Shown here piece by piece: positions 24,801-36,356 of a stretch of DNA of 64,000 nucleotides; within the stretch, counting starts at the first letter, position 1, and each line of letters begins with the position of its first letter. The notes beneath the pieces are model-generated. The model made no database searches. It was not told the origin of the DNA and saw only the letters and a list, made by a program, of their open reading frames with translations. The position numbers were made by a program, and so were the translations under genes. This DNA is from Luscinia megarhynchos (Eukaryota; Chordata; Aves; Passeriformes; Turdidae), in contig CM067565.1 in NCBI GenBank assembly GCA_034336665.1, positions 82,338,858 to 82,402,857 of the forward strand, written 5' to 3'.

Positions 24801-27175
24801 AATGGATCAAAAATGTTATCTTGGAAGCCCAGGAGTGGAATACACCACTGATGCTGTTAATGAAACATAGTCATCTGTGGTGTTTATTCAATGACTTGTA
24901 TTCAGTTTGCTTCCACTGCCTGCTCAAATCAGACAGATTTATATTGACTGAAGTAACCAGAATAACACATGTTTTTTTGCTAGTTAATGCTGGCTAATTA
25001 GGTATCAAGATGGTAAATTGGTCTTTGGAGAGTTTCAGTGATCCTTGCAAACTGCAGCTCTTGCAGACATGCTTCAGATTTGCTCTCTTGCTGTGATGAA
25101 GTGACTTCTACATGCTAGAAGTGAATTAGGGAGTGTTCTTGGGGCAGTCTCCTCTCTAGATCTTGGGGGCCTTGGAAAACAGCATGTGTTCCCATCTGCT
25201 GAAACTGTGTCCCAGAGAGTTTCCAGAGCAATCCATTTCTCAGGACAAGGCTTTGTGAATTTGGTAGATGTCAGGTAGATGCATGCAGTAAGGTTTGAAC
25301 GTCAGTGCAAATTCTTGTGTGTATTGCACTGTTAAGTCTTGGTGTCTCAGACTAAAATGTGCATTGCCAGCATAGAAAATGGTGTGAGTTATGGTGCTGC
25401 AATACCAAGACACCAGTGGTGTGCATCACAAGTGGGAGTGGGCAGAGGATATTGAACAAGTTGCTTCATACTTGCTCCTATTAATTTGTATATTATTTGC
25501 ATAGCTGATGCAATTATATCAGCTTCTCTCTAGTTAGGCTCTTTTGAAATATAGTATTAATAATAGGTTCTCAATTCAAATGTCAAGTGATTTGATTAAA
25601 CATAGAGAGATTTCTGATGTATCTGATGTAGAAGACTGAGATATCCACAAATCATTATTGTTATCACTTGATCTATCAAATGATATGTCTACTGACATAC
25701 AGCCTTTGTGCTCTCAGTGTTTGTGTCTTATCCTGTAAGTTTCATATTAAGATGTCTTAATGCTCAGCAAAGTCAAGAAAGGAATAATTTAAACTATAAT
25801 TTGTTTCTGTGAATCACAGATGTCATTTGGTTTGGAAGTGATGTGCAGTGAGCCTGTTCTTAATCTCTTTATATGACTATCAAGGCAGCATAGAGTTTTT
25901 GGTAGCTTTGCTCCCAAAATACTGTGTATTCACAGTATCAAGTAAATCCATGGAACATGGTACCTTTTGCCCAAATAATCTCTACTCAGTTATCTTTGCT
26001 ATTATTCTAATGATTGGTATTTTTTCCATACTGCTCTTTGTTATTTTTTTTTTTTTTAATTAACTGATTAAGGAGAATATTATTATTCTGTGTCTGTAGT
26101 ATTTAGCTGTTCTGATAGCAGAGGAATTCTGCAGTACAACAAAAGTGGATGTTTTTTACTGCTAATACCCAATAAAGGTAATTCTTGAGGTATTCAGACC
26201 GTGGGAGATCACCAATTTCCCTGTGGCTTCTGCTGCCACGAACTATGGATTTGCCCTGTGCAGAACTTAGTGCTGCAGCTGATGTTCATATAGTCCCTTA
26301 TTTTACTGGTTCTTAAGAATAAAGTAACAAAGTATGCTAAACATTGCTCTTTCTATACAATGCACATGCAGCATCAGACACTGTCCAAGGAGGAAACAGA
26401 CCATCTTCATCTATCCTTAAATAGAAATTCCTCATCCTGACTTTTGAGTCACAACCTGCTTTCCTTCCTTGTGTGCATTTTTGTCCTTCTCTGTAATGAG
26501 TATTGGTTGGTAGATGCACTTTAAAATTATTTTAATGACCTAGGCTCTTTATAAAGAAGTTAATTAGAGAGCAGGTAATGGGTGCCAGCTCACTTGGCTT
26601 GTGTCTCTGCCCTTTACACCCCAGATGAGCTGACCAGCTGTAGCCCACGTGCTGTCAGGTGAGGGTAGGGCCAAGCCTCTCCTCCCTGCCAGCTTTGTCT
26701 GCTGTCCTCACTGCAGCCACTCAAGTCCACGCCAGTACCACAGCCAGAGCTGGGACTTCTCTGTGCTGGGTGTGCCCAGACTCCACACCTGCAGACAGCC
26801 TGAACTTGGTCCTGCTTGAAAGGTGACCCACAAGCAGAAATTTGGGCACAAAGGTTTTGGTCAGAGCACACTGCAACTTCTCTAGCATGACTACAGAGGC
26901 TAGTAGAGCTTCCAAAAATTTAATTCCCTTGTCTGTGAAAGTATCCACAGAAGAAGTGGTGAATGGCTGTTACGGGGCACTTGTGTTGTTCATTTTTCAT
27001 GCCTGTTGAGAACCAGGTGGGAGCCTGCTGTTCATGGCAATGTGTTGGATAAGAGCTGCAACCAGTTAATTGTGTTGCTCATCATTATTTGAGGGGGAGG
27101 GCAAGAGGGAGTTGTCCTCCTCTCTGATTTTCCCAGTCTCAATGTCAATATCAGCCTTGTCTCCTCTCTTTTCAG
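18857..27175 (+). other. GLP1R intron 7
   Basis: The largest complete intron here, 8319 bp. It contains an antisense CR1 endonuclease-domain fragment at about 20965-21645. The rest is AT-rich unique sequence in which I recognise nothing further. A moderately GC-rich patch at 26600-26850 has no identifiable content. Confidence 0.85.
20965..21645 (-). mobile_element. CR1 retrotransposon fragment, ORF2 endonuclease region, degenerate
   Basis: Read on the minus strand, this matches the apurinic-endonuclease part of CR1 ORF2: a GYDLTGITGTWWDGS segment near 21600-21530, then LECMEFHLGMDEEL and SLWVRIKGR near 21440-21370. The pieces lie in different frames with stops between them, so it is dead. 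No reverse-transcriptase domain follows, so both ends are truncated or deleted. It lies antisense inside GLP1R intron 7. Family assignment is from memory; ends are approximate. Confidence 0.8.
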
Positions 27176-27236
27176 GTGTGCCAATGCTGTTTGTTATCCT
27201 CTGGGGAACTGTCAAGTACCTTTATGAAGATGAGGG
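27176..27236 (+). CDS. GLP1R: GLP1R exon 8 (TM4 to ECL2)
   Basis: Completes the GWG glycine and encodes the rest of TM4 and the start of ECL2, ending Tyr-Glu-Asp-Glu plus two bases of Gly. The acceptor is ttttcag. The donor is gtgggt, weaker than consensus, but it is required for phase 2 joining to the single T that opens exon 9. The codon at 27199-27201 is CTC (Leu) where human GLP1R has P283, a proline shared with GCGR and GLP2R as I recall them. Confidence 0.95.
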
Positions 27237-30200
27237 GTGGGTTTAGTTCTGATTTTTATAGCTATCTCATTTGTGCTGTATGTGTGCACCAGCAGGTCAC
27301 TGTTTGCTTTCTGTTCAGTGTGGTTTGCTTTGGCAATGTGCTGAAACCTCACGTAATTGCTTCTGTTTTGTCTGAAGGTCTTGCATAACATTTCAGAAAG
27401 GAGCATATGTTTTTTTCTGATCAGAATTTTCTGCATGTCTGAATAAATCTATTCTTTTGCAGGTCAAGGAAAGGTATGTTTTGTTTTTCTGTACTTATAG
27501 GATCAACAGTAGCAGTCATCCCACCCAACCAAGACCACTCCTGACACTGTGCCTCGGGCAATAGCCTTTACAGTTGTTTCAGAAGAGGATAGCAACCTCC
27601 CACAGGATTCTGCCTGCAATTTGTCGTGATTAGCCTATGCCTAGCAGCAGAGAAGTGATTGCCTTTTCTTGTTTAAGCTCCCATTATTTAGATTTTCCTA
27701 AAATAAAGGCACATTCTCTGCTTGCGTTAGTCTTGCTGAAGTCAACTATGTCACGCACAAGACTGCTGTAAAGCACAAAATACTTTTTGTCCATTTTTAC
27801 CATGGTGGCTATTCTGGAAAAAATTACCTTAGTATATGTTTTATAAATAGCTATTTTACAAGTAGCACTGTAGCTTTTTGGTTTTGGTTTTTGCTTTCTC
27901 TTAAAGGGAAGAAAGTGGCTCCTTCTTTTATAGAGATAGTGGCTGCCTAGAAATATTTGGGTGTCTTCCTTTGTGAAAAGAAATAAATCTGTGCTCTTTC
28001 ATTTTTCTTGTAAATTTATTATTTAAGAGATTTTCATCTTACTTAATTTCCAAACTACCTAGACAATACTTTTGTAAAGATTGTTTTTTGTTTTGCTTTG
28101 CTTTTCTCCCTCACAGACACAATTATTGCTGGAGAGATGCTGCAATTTGTGAATTTGTGAAATTTGTGAAAATTCAGTTTAGTCAGAACCACTCCCAAAC
28201 TATTTTCTGGTGTTTCTGAGTACTAAGAAACATCTTTTTTTGTATTCCTCATGGAATTGAACTAGTTCAGTCAAAGCTGCCTTTTCTGGCTTAAGCAATG
28301 TTAGGGTTTTTGACTCTCCTTTTCAAGGTTGACTTGATGATATTCTGTAGCAAAATTGTGGCTGTACTGATGTACTGCAGGTTTTGTTGAAATTATCAGA
28401 ATAGGTGTAGAGACCATGCAGCCTCTGAACAGGCAACGTTCCATGGGTATATCTTCCCATTGATGTAGAAAATGTATTCAAAGTGCTCATGCTGAGCCTC
28501 CCACATTATGCAGTGCTCAGAGCTGATTTATATTTTCTATTAAGGAAAACTGTCACTCACTGCCTTCAGCAGATCTTAAAAGGGGCAATTTTGCACATTA
28601 TTGAATTTTCTAAATCTTGTCTAAATATTTGTAAAATACAGCAATAAATAACCACGTGCAGCAGCTGCTCTGAAAGGCAAGATTTCTGTGCCTTGGGCAG
28701 GCATTTGCTGGAGCAGCCAGGGATATCTTTCATGCTGTTTGCCATAGCTCTGTCACCGTGCAGCAGGCTGTAAATTTCATTTGTGATTTAACTACTTCCC
28801 TGGCTATGAAGAATAACTGGAAATAAATGTGGTCAGGGCTAGGAATCTGAGGCAGTCCTGTAAATGTAGCCATTTCAATAAAGGACTGAAGCCTGCAAGA
28901 CTTGGTTGGTTGCAGAGCAGCTTCTTATTTCCTTACATATGCAAGTGTAAACTCCTTTTAAATGAAATTAGTGTTTTAAAAAGTGAGCTATTCAAAAATA
29001 TTTTGTCTAGATTACAAATACAGTTAAAGGCAAGCTGTTGTTCTTAGTTACTAGACTGTGTCTAAAAAGCTGATACACATTTTTTGATTCTTTCTGAAAT
29101 CAAGTACAGGAGCAAAACAGTCAGCCTTCAGTCCTTTTTTTCCCATTCACCTGTAGCAATTCCAGGTAAAAATTCAGTGTTTTCACCTTTAGAAGGAGAA
29201 TACTGAATTGATAAACAAAGGCAGAAACATCCCACTAGCATTTTTTTCCACTGGACAAATTCTCCATTCATGGCTCTGAGGCTATTAGTTGCCAAGCATC
29301 TTCTGAGAGGTGCCAAGCAAACTGTAGGGATAGATCCCAAGCACGATAGATATTGGTGTATTTATCAATGTGGCAATCACAGAAAGCACAGATGGGCAAG
29401 AAGTCATGTAGAGATCTACCAGTTTTATTTTCTGGATGCTTCAATAGTCATGACACCTTAATTGACCTGTAATGGTTTTTTTTATTGCACATATTTGTAT
29501 AAGTTTAAAGGTAGCTAAAATTGATGTGTGCCACAGGAAGCAAGTTAACACAGAAATGTAGCAGAGTTTATGTAAAGAATTGTTTCTCAGCCTCTGTTAT
29601 TATAAAGAAATTGTTTTAATTGCCTCTACCTCTACTGCAGCTAGTGAGAAAATTAGAACTCCACTTCCAGCTATGCCTGTTATTCCATCAGTCTTGAGGT
29701 GTTCAAATAAAATTAATTTCAAAGGCTCCATGAAGCTGGCTCCCAATCCTGTGTACCAGTTAAGAAATTCTGTAACTCAGATTCTGGCTCAGGTAAACTG
29801 ACTGTGCACACAGTCTGCACACCTTTTTTGTCCAATACCTAAAATGCAATTGAATTGGAGGCTGCTGGTGGCAATAATATGCTTTTTGTACACATTCAGC
29901 TGAAATTGAAGGAAAAAATGACATCTATCCCAAGCCCTTCTCTGACTTGCAGTCCCTGCAAGGGAATGTGGAATTGCCACAGCCAGGTTGCTACCTTTCC
30001 TCTCTAGTAAGGGAGCATGTGGGTGTGTGCTTATAGCATGGTTCCCTCCCAGTGCTGCATAGTTTGCTCTTTTCTCTTAGACTGTCCCACTGCAAGGCTG
30101 GAGAGGGTTTCAGCTCCATCAGCACCACCCAAGCTGAACTTTCATAGGTCTGTTAAGAAGCCTTAGGGAAAACTCTGTGTTTTGGCACAAAATGTTTTGG

Positions 30201-31323
30201 CAGAACAATTTGGAGGTGAAGAGAAACCGTATTTGGGAAGGAACCTATGTTTTATGTAGTGCTGTTTCAGAAACCTGCTGGCTTTCCTGGTGACTGTTGC
30301 TTTTGAGTAATGCTGAGCACGAGGCTAACAAAATTATTTCAGAGAAAAATTAAGAATGCTGTCACTGCAGCAACAAGCAAAGTGAGCACTGCCCTAACAG
30401 CTGGGCCATCCTACACCAGCATGGCCCAGCAGACAGAGGTGGTGGCTGGCTGTGGCCAGAGGAAAGCAACTACATGTACAGACCCTCAGTTTAAGGTTCA
30501 CTTCAGACCAATGATCCCAAACTGTGGCTGCCACAACTTTTCCTGTTATTTTTCTCCCGTATTGCTCAAGGAGACAGGAATTTTAAAAGCTGAAATGAGA
30601 CTCATGTGGTAAATGAAATATTATATTGCTGCAGCATGCTACTTACATGGCAGAGGGCTCAGGCCAGCAAAAGTTAGGATCTGTTTCTCCCATTTTTGAT
30701 TTTACTTGTTTATAGTTTTTAAAACTGGGCCTGAAACCTTGTGCACTGAAGGAGCTGGTGTTTGCAGCTGCAATTGCTTTCCCATGGTTGAAACTAGTAA
30801 CTCCTTTTTTAAAATAAGGACAGATAAAATACATGACTGATCTCAATACTGATATGAGAATAATGATGGTAATTAAAGCAATTAAATAAGATGATCTGAC
30901 ATTGCAGATTGAAGAATAACAAAAAAATAGTGCAGGACAAGGAAGCAAAGACTGACATCAGAAAGATCAGACTTAAAACAGATTCCCCCCCTTCTCCTTT
31001 CAGCCAAATGACAAATATGACCTTGATTTTAATGGAATAAATCCTCACAATTAATGGATGATAATTCATAGCAAATTGTGGAGGAGAGCTAGCCATTAGT
31101 GGGCAAGAAAGGCTGGTGAGTAGTATCCAGTTGGATGATAGCTGCAATAGTACGAAGCATTCAGTGTTTCTCAGAAGCAGCTGCATCTGTTTCCATGTCA
31201 GCATGATGTGCTTTCCTGTTATCTAGTCCTTAATATTGTTTTCCATCTGCATTGCTGGAACAGAATGAAAAGCAAGAGATTTTAGTAATGTACTGAAAAC
31301 TTTTCCTTTTGTCCTCCTACCAG
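27237..31323 (+). other. GLP1R intron 8
   Basis: A 4087-bp intron. Nothing recognisable beyond short AT-rich runs and a minor three-copy AATTTGTG repeat near 28142-28168. Confidence 0.85.
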
Positions 31324-31393
31324 TTGCTGGACCAGAAACTACAACATGAATTACTGGCTAATCATCAGACTGCCCATTCTCATCGCCATCGGG
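31324..31393 (+). CDS. GLP1R: GLP1R exon 9 (ECL2, TM5 start)
   Basis: Opens with one base that completes Gly295, then Cys-Trp-Thr-Arg-Asn, where Cys is C296 of the ECL2 disulfide and W297, R299 and N300 are conserved ECL2 residues. It continues into TM5 with R310 and ends Ala-Ile-Gly. The acceptor is taccag and the donor gtgagt at 31394, leaving phase 0. Confidence 0.97.
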
Positions 31394-32079
31394 GTGAGTC
31401 TGAGAGTGTCTGTGAGATGGCACATTTCCCTGAGAACAGCACAATATGTACAATATGCACATGTGGCCATTGTGCATGTCCAAAGACTAATAGCCTTTGA
31501 GGCTATTGACGTTTTCATTCACAAATGTGATTTCATGAAGCCAAGTTGGTTTCTGTCACTGAAATTTCAGCCTAACGTTTTGTTTCTTCAGTTTGGCCAC
31601 AAGCTATCACGTTGTAGTGGCAGGACATGATAACAGAACAGCATTCTGCAGCATTAACTCCCCCATGAGCAGGAAGGTAGTTCAGGGAGACCAAAGATAC
31701 TATTTCAGATGCTGGGCTACAAAAGAGCTGCAAAATGTGGGGCATTGTGTAGAAATGTTCTGCAGGCACAGTACTGTGTCAGGCTCAGACCTCCAGACAA
31801 GGCAGATGGGCCAACCCACAGTCTGACTGTGTCTCACTCCCCAGAGAGAAAGTAGGGTCCACTGCTTTGTGTAATGAAGTGCTTGTGTTTTCAAGGGTGG
31901 CTTGTGCACACCATCATATTTAGACCACAATTCCTTAGCAAGGAGTTGAGTTCCATGGTAAATTCTGCAGCTGCTGCATATCAGGATGTGCATAGACCTA
32001 CATATGCATACACAAACCACTGTTTAATTACTTACACATGTGTTTATTGATGGTGATATAAATTCTTTGATTTCTCTAG
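31394..32079 (+). other. GLP1R intron 9
   Basis: A 686-bp intron. An open stretch on the plus strand at 31593-31826 has no recognised homology and is probably chance. Confidence 0.85.
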
Positions 32080-32168
32080 GTGAATTTCCTCATCTTCATC
32101 AGAGTTATATGCATCATCATCTCCAAACTGCAGGCTAATTTGATGTGCAAAACTGACATAAAATGCAG
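32080..32168 (+). CDS. GLP1R: GLP1R exon 10 (TM5, ICL3)
   Basis: Encodes TM5 and ICL3 from Val-Asn-Phe-Leu to Asp-Ile-Lys-Cys plus two bases of R348. The ICL3 motif is Lys-Leu-Gln, where human has Lys-Leu-Lys (334-336), a segment implicated in Gs coupling in mammals. The acceptor is ctctag and the donor gtatgt, leaving phase 2. Confidence 0.97.
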
Positions 32169-32484
32169 GTATGTCTTAAGGTGGTCTGACACTTCTCATG
32201 CTCATCAGAATAAAAGTAGACAAGGACATACATGAAAAGAGTGGACTGAGAAAGGTGGTTAAAGAGCACAGCCCTTGAGTAAGGCACAGGTGTGGTGTCA
32301 TGCATTAGTGTAACTGCTTGGACAGTCAGTCCACTGAAAAGTCTCAGTGAAACCAGGGCAGGAATTTCACCTGTGTTAAAAACAGAAGGCTTGATGTCTG
32401 CCACTTTTACGGTCCCCATTAGACTGGATGAATATTAATTAAGCAGCTAATTTAAAAATACCTGCAGCACATGCAAGTGAATGC

Positions 32485-32936
32485 TAGAGTCCTTGAAACC
32501 ACCAAGAAGAGGGCAGCAAAGCTGGTGTAAGGGCTGGAAGGAATGTGCTGTGAGGAGTGGCTGAGGACTTTAACTTGTCTAGTTTGGAGCAAAGGGCTCT
32601 GAGGGATGATCTCATTCCTTTCTACAAATCCCTGAGGAATAGAAGTGGAGGGGGAGGTGCTGAGCTCTTCTCCAGGCTATCCAGTGATAAGACATGTGGG
32701 GATAGTTCACAGCTGCGCTGGGGGATGCTCAGATTGGACATGAGGAAGTATTTCTATACTGAGAGGGTGGTCAAACCCTGGAACAGGCTTCCTAGAGATG
32801 TGGTCAATGCCCCAAGGCTGTCAGTGTTTAAGAGGCATTTGGACAGTGCCCTTAAGAACATGCTTTAAGTTTTGAACAGTTGATTGTCATAGGTTCCTCC
32901 CAGCTGGAATATCCTATCTTATTCTAATTTGAACAA
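32485..32936 (+). mobile_element. CR1 retrotransposon, 5'-truncated 3' end, sense
   Basis: The plus strand reads as the end of CR1 ORF2. A 103-codon open stretch at 32557-32868 ends with the C-terminal ORF2 pattern: aromatic residues, then a Val-Val-x-Pro-Trp-Asn-Arg-Leu-Pro core and a Val-Phe-Lys-x-x-Leu-Asp end. A short 3' UTR follows and closes with a TATCTTATTCTA tail like the ATTCTA repeats of many avian CR1 copies. The 5' truncation is normal for CR1. The reading frame is still fairly intact, so the copy is younger than the one at 33.5 kb. It is not a host gene. Confidence 0.85.
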
Positions 32937-33504
32937 AATAATATGAATTGATAGAAATAAAAGCTTTCACTTCAAGGAAGACGAGATGGGATTATTTTGA
33001 GTTTTGCTCATTGTTCTTCTTGGCAGTTGTTATTGGGAAAGCTTTAAATCTTGAATGCATGAGCTGTTTCAAGAGAATGTCAGGGCTATCACAGATATGT
33101 TCAGCTTTTGGTTTGCAGTCAGTATATCCCTGTCTGTATTCTTCCTGTTACTTAATCACCTTTCTAAGATTCATGGTTGCATCCTTCATTTCTGCATCAT
33201 GACTTTTGCACTGCAATCTGAAAAACAATGTAAGAATAACAATTTGCCTCTTGAAGTGTGGAGCTACATGCTCTGGTATGTGGACTGCTGCTGGCACTGG
33301 ACTTAGCTATTTTACATTGGGTATTTCAATGCTGCAGCCTTCTAAACTAGATACAACACGTATTTTGGTGGTTTCTTATCAGTGCCATGTATGTTACCTA
33401 CCTTCTTTACCTCACATGAAATTTTGGAAATCCTAATATGTCTTGAGAGTTCAAAGCAGAGATGAGGACTTGTCTGAGTGGGAGGCTTTGATAGAGTATT
33501 TTCA

Positions 33505-33756
33505 GAGGGTCACAGTGAAAGGACAAGGGCAGAGGTCACAAGTTATGGTGAGAGAAATTCCCCTTGCAAATCCAGGTGAAAACAAATTCACAGTCAGAGT
33601 GGTCTGATGCTGGAAGAGAGGTCCAAAGGGGCTTTGGAGGACCTTGGAGATACTCAAAGCATGGCTGGACACAGCCTTGATTAACCTGCTGCGAACTGGA
33701 GTTGGGCTAGAGACTTCCAGGGATGCCTTCCAGCCAGAGTGGTTACATGATTCAGG
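33505..33756 (+). mobile_element. Old CR1 3' fragment, sense
   Basis: A diverged match to the CR1 3' region: a cue for the ACTGTGAGGGTGG-type box near 33590, the GGAGATACTCAAA box near 33645, a CTGGACACAG box, and a GGGCTAGA box before a degenerate end near 33756. Homology is by eye and the ends are uncertain. It is more diverged than the neighbouring copy at 32.5 kb. Confidence 0.6.
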
Positions 33757-34662
33757 ATAGCAGCCAACAGCCATCAGGCACACAGATCTACAGAGGTCTG
33801 ACAGCCCTGCTAATTGAGTGATTTTGCATCTACTGACTTGTCTCAAGACAGGTTGTTGTGAGATGTTGGCAGGTTCTGTGGCCTAGGATGATCCCCAGGC
33901 ATCTTTCACTAACCTGTTGGGTGGCTGGCATGTATGTCTGTCAAAAGAGAATTAAGGATCATTCTTGTGAATTTTTTCCTGTGGTTGTGTACCTTGAACT
34001 CTCTCACAGGTAAAGAATAATTTATTTCAGATTGGTTTGTCTTTCATCCTTTGCTAGCTGTGTCTTTGAACTTGCCATCACTCATTTCTAGACACTTTGA
34101 TTGCTTTGACAAAGTGTGCTTCAGTTACAGATAGTTACAATATTTAGAAGATTTAACACACCACAGAGGTGGGAAGGAATACCAAGTACTCCTCACTTTG
34201 CCAAGGTATTTTTAAAGGATTCCAGTTATTGATAGATCATGTCTTTCAGGTCATCAAAAAGATAGGTTTTGGTTGTCTTTCCCAATTACAGGTGGAGAAA
34301 ATAATACAGAGGAAAGACATCACAGGTACAAGAAAGCACATGGCTTCTTACTGAGTTTGGAAGATTTTCCAGGTGAAATACAGCCAGTAGCTGGATACAC
34401 AGCTTTGTTCTCACCAATAAATGATCTGCAGTAAAGTGCTAGGGGAGGCTAAAACTTACAGGGACTTACTAAGGTTATTCTGATGAGGTTTTTATCCTGC
34501 AGCTTCTGGAGGAGGACCCTGCATCACAAAGTGGTGCAGCAACTTACCAAGGTTGAAACTGTGTTAGAAACAAAATACAGAAATGGTGACTCCCAGTGAT
34601 CATTTGGATCAGCAATGGTCTATTCAGTGGCACTGTGCTTTTTAATTTCTTTGTGATCTTAG

Positions 34663-34801
34663 GCTGGCCAAGTCTACGCTGACTCTGATCCCACTGCTGG
34701 GGACCCATGAGGTCATCTTTGCCTTTATTACTGACGAGCATGCCAGAGGGATGCTGCGCTTCGTGAAGCTCTTCACTGAGCTCTCCTTTGCTTCATTCCA
34801 G
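34663..34801 (+). CDS. GLP1R: GLP1R exon 11 (TM6, ECL3, start of TM7)
   Basis: Completes R348, then encodes Leu-Ala-Lys-Ser-Thr with T353, the TM6 Pro-Leu-Leu-Gly kink (P358), H363-E364, ECL3, R380 and the start of TM7 with E387. The acceptor is tcttag and the donor gtagca, leaving phase 0. E364, R380 and E387 line the peptide pocket in the human receptor. Confidence 0.97.
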
Positions 34802-35644
34802 GTAGCACTCACAGTGTGCCCATAGGGCATAGGAAATTTTTTAACTGCTGTTTGGGGGCCTGCTTTCTCTTTCATTCATTGCATGCTCCCTGTTCCTTGT
34901 AATTTCTCAGTTGGATGTTACAGGATTATGACAGTGGAAGGGAAAGTGTAAGGACTAATTTTTAACAGCCAATTTTACTACAATAAGCTGGTATTCCTGT
35001 CCACATATTAGTGTTTACTTCCTATGGTTCACCTCAGGGCAATAGCAAAATTGTCTGTGATTTCCTGTAATTGCACAGTGGCATTGCTGAAAGCACATTT
35101 TGTGCTTTCTCCAGTATTTCTGGTACTCCTTGGAAAATCTGTGCCGGGAGAGGTAGCTGTCTCCAGCTATAACTGCATGTGAGGGGGATGTAGGCTCATT
35201 GTGATTTTTATTTAACTGTTGCCTTAGGTAAAGCCATTTGAAATGAGACTCCTTGTGTAAGGAAATTATTATTCTGTTTCCCTGCACACTCACTCATTCC
35301 CTGTTTATCAAGCACAGAGCTGTATTTAAGACCACTGTGAATTATTCACTTATGAAGTGTTTAAGACTTGAAACCTTTGCTTTGTAAGGAAGAAGGGGAA
35401 AGAAATCACAAGACAAGAATAACAGATTGAAGGAAGCAATAGCTCCTTTTTCCTAAGGCCATGTGCTTTGAGACATAGTTTGGTCAAACTTCTGCTCTGC
35501 CATCAGAGTTGACAGGGACCAAGGATTCTCCACCTTTCACTCTAATCAGAGATGTGTCAGTGTGGAGCCTCTAGCCCTCTGCCACTGAATTTGGCAAAGT
35601 GAGGAAACTGCTCTGCTCACTATTCTCATTTTTGTTGATTTCAG
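34802..35644 (+). other. GLP1R intron 11
   Basis: An 843-bp intron with no recognisable feature. Confidence 0.85.
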
Positions 35645-35686
35645 GGGCTGATGGTTGCAATTCTTTACTGTTTCATCAATAATGAG
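35645..35686 (+). CDS. GLP1R: GLP1R exon 12 (TM7)
   Basis: A 42-bp micro-exon of 14 codons encoding Gly-Leu-Met-Val-Ala-Ile-Leu-Tyr and the following Cys-Phe-Ile-Asn-Asn-Glu. Tyr is Y402 of the class B HETY network at the cytoplasmic end of TM7. It is flanked by a tttcag acceptor and a gtaaga donor, phase 0 on both sides, so skipping it would keep the frame. Confidence 0.96.
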
Positions 35687-36340
35687 GTAAGAGAGATACT
35701 ATTTGTTCGAATTTGCCTTATCAGCATACACTATAGGAAAAGGAAATTGAAAATGGTCTTGAACTGCAAATTTTCCGTGTTCAGGACTTTTGTTTTTTTA
35801 CAGATCCTTCCCTGTACAGCTCTGTGGGATAACTCATCAGACCAATGTGTTTGGAAGGAATTCAGGCAGTATAATTTACAGTCACTATTTGTAAATGTGG
35901 AATCTCACAAATAGTCTTGCTTACAATTATGTAGTTTGCACTGGTGGATTCTTTAATTAAGAGTTACAGCTGTTCTTAATCTGTCTCATAGTGCTTCTTA
36001 TTTGCTTGTTTTTGTGAATGTGAGAGTGGAGCTCATTTTATTCTATGAACTCAGCTCAGCTTGCTGATGAAGCTGGAGAATCCTTTGTGGCTATTGCTGT
36101 AGAGTTTGGTTTTATTTGGTTTCCCTGTAGCCCAGCTGCTTGAAGGCATCACCACTCTCATTAAAACTGCACTTCACAGAGTGGTAAAGTCATAGACCCA
36201 GAAGAAATGGTCCTTTGGCTTTGAGTTAATTGATTGCAAGTACCATCTTCTCTGACTTCTGAATCCCAGCCTTGATGTGGGAAAGGATATTGTTCTATTT
36301 CAGTATTGCAGGAATCTCATTTACCTTCTAAGTGATTATC

Positions 36341-36356
36341 ATTCATTCATTCATTC
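36341..36356 (+). repeat. (ATTC)4 microsatellite
   Basis: Four perfect ATTC units in GLP1R intron 12. Confidence 0.8.

Larger units (their letters stand above)
32169..34662 (+). other. GLP1R intron 10
   Basis: A 2494-bp intron carrying two sense-oriented CR1 3' fragments (32485-32936 and about 33505-33756) that look like different subfamilies or ages. No gene is seen in the remainder. Confidence 0.85.

Noticed and set aside
32557..32868. 103-residue open frame that could be taken for a host gene
   Set aside because: Its C-terminus matches CR1 ORF2 and it lies inside a 5'-truncated CR1 copy.
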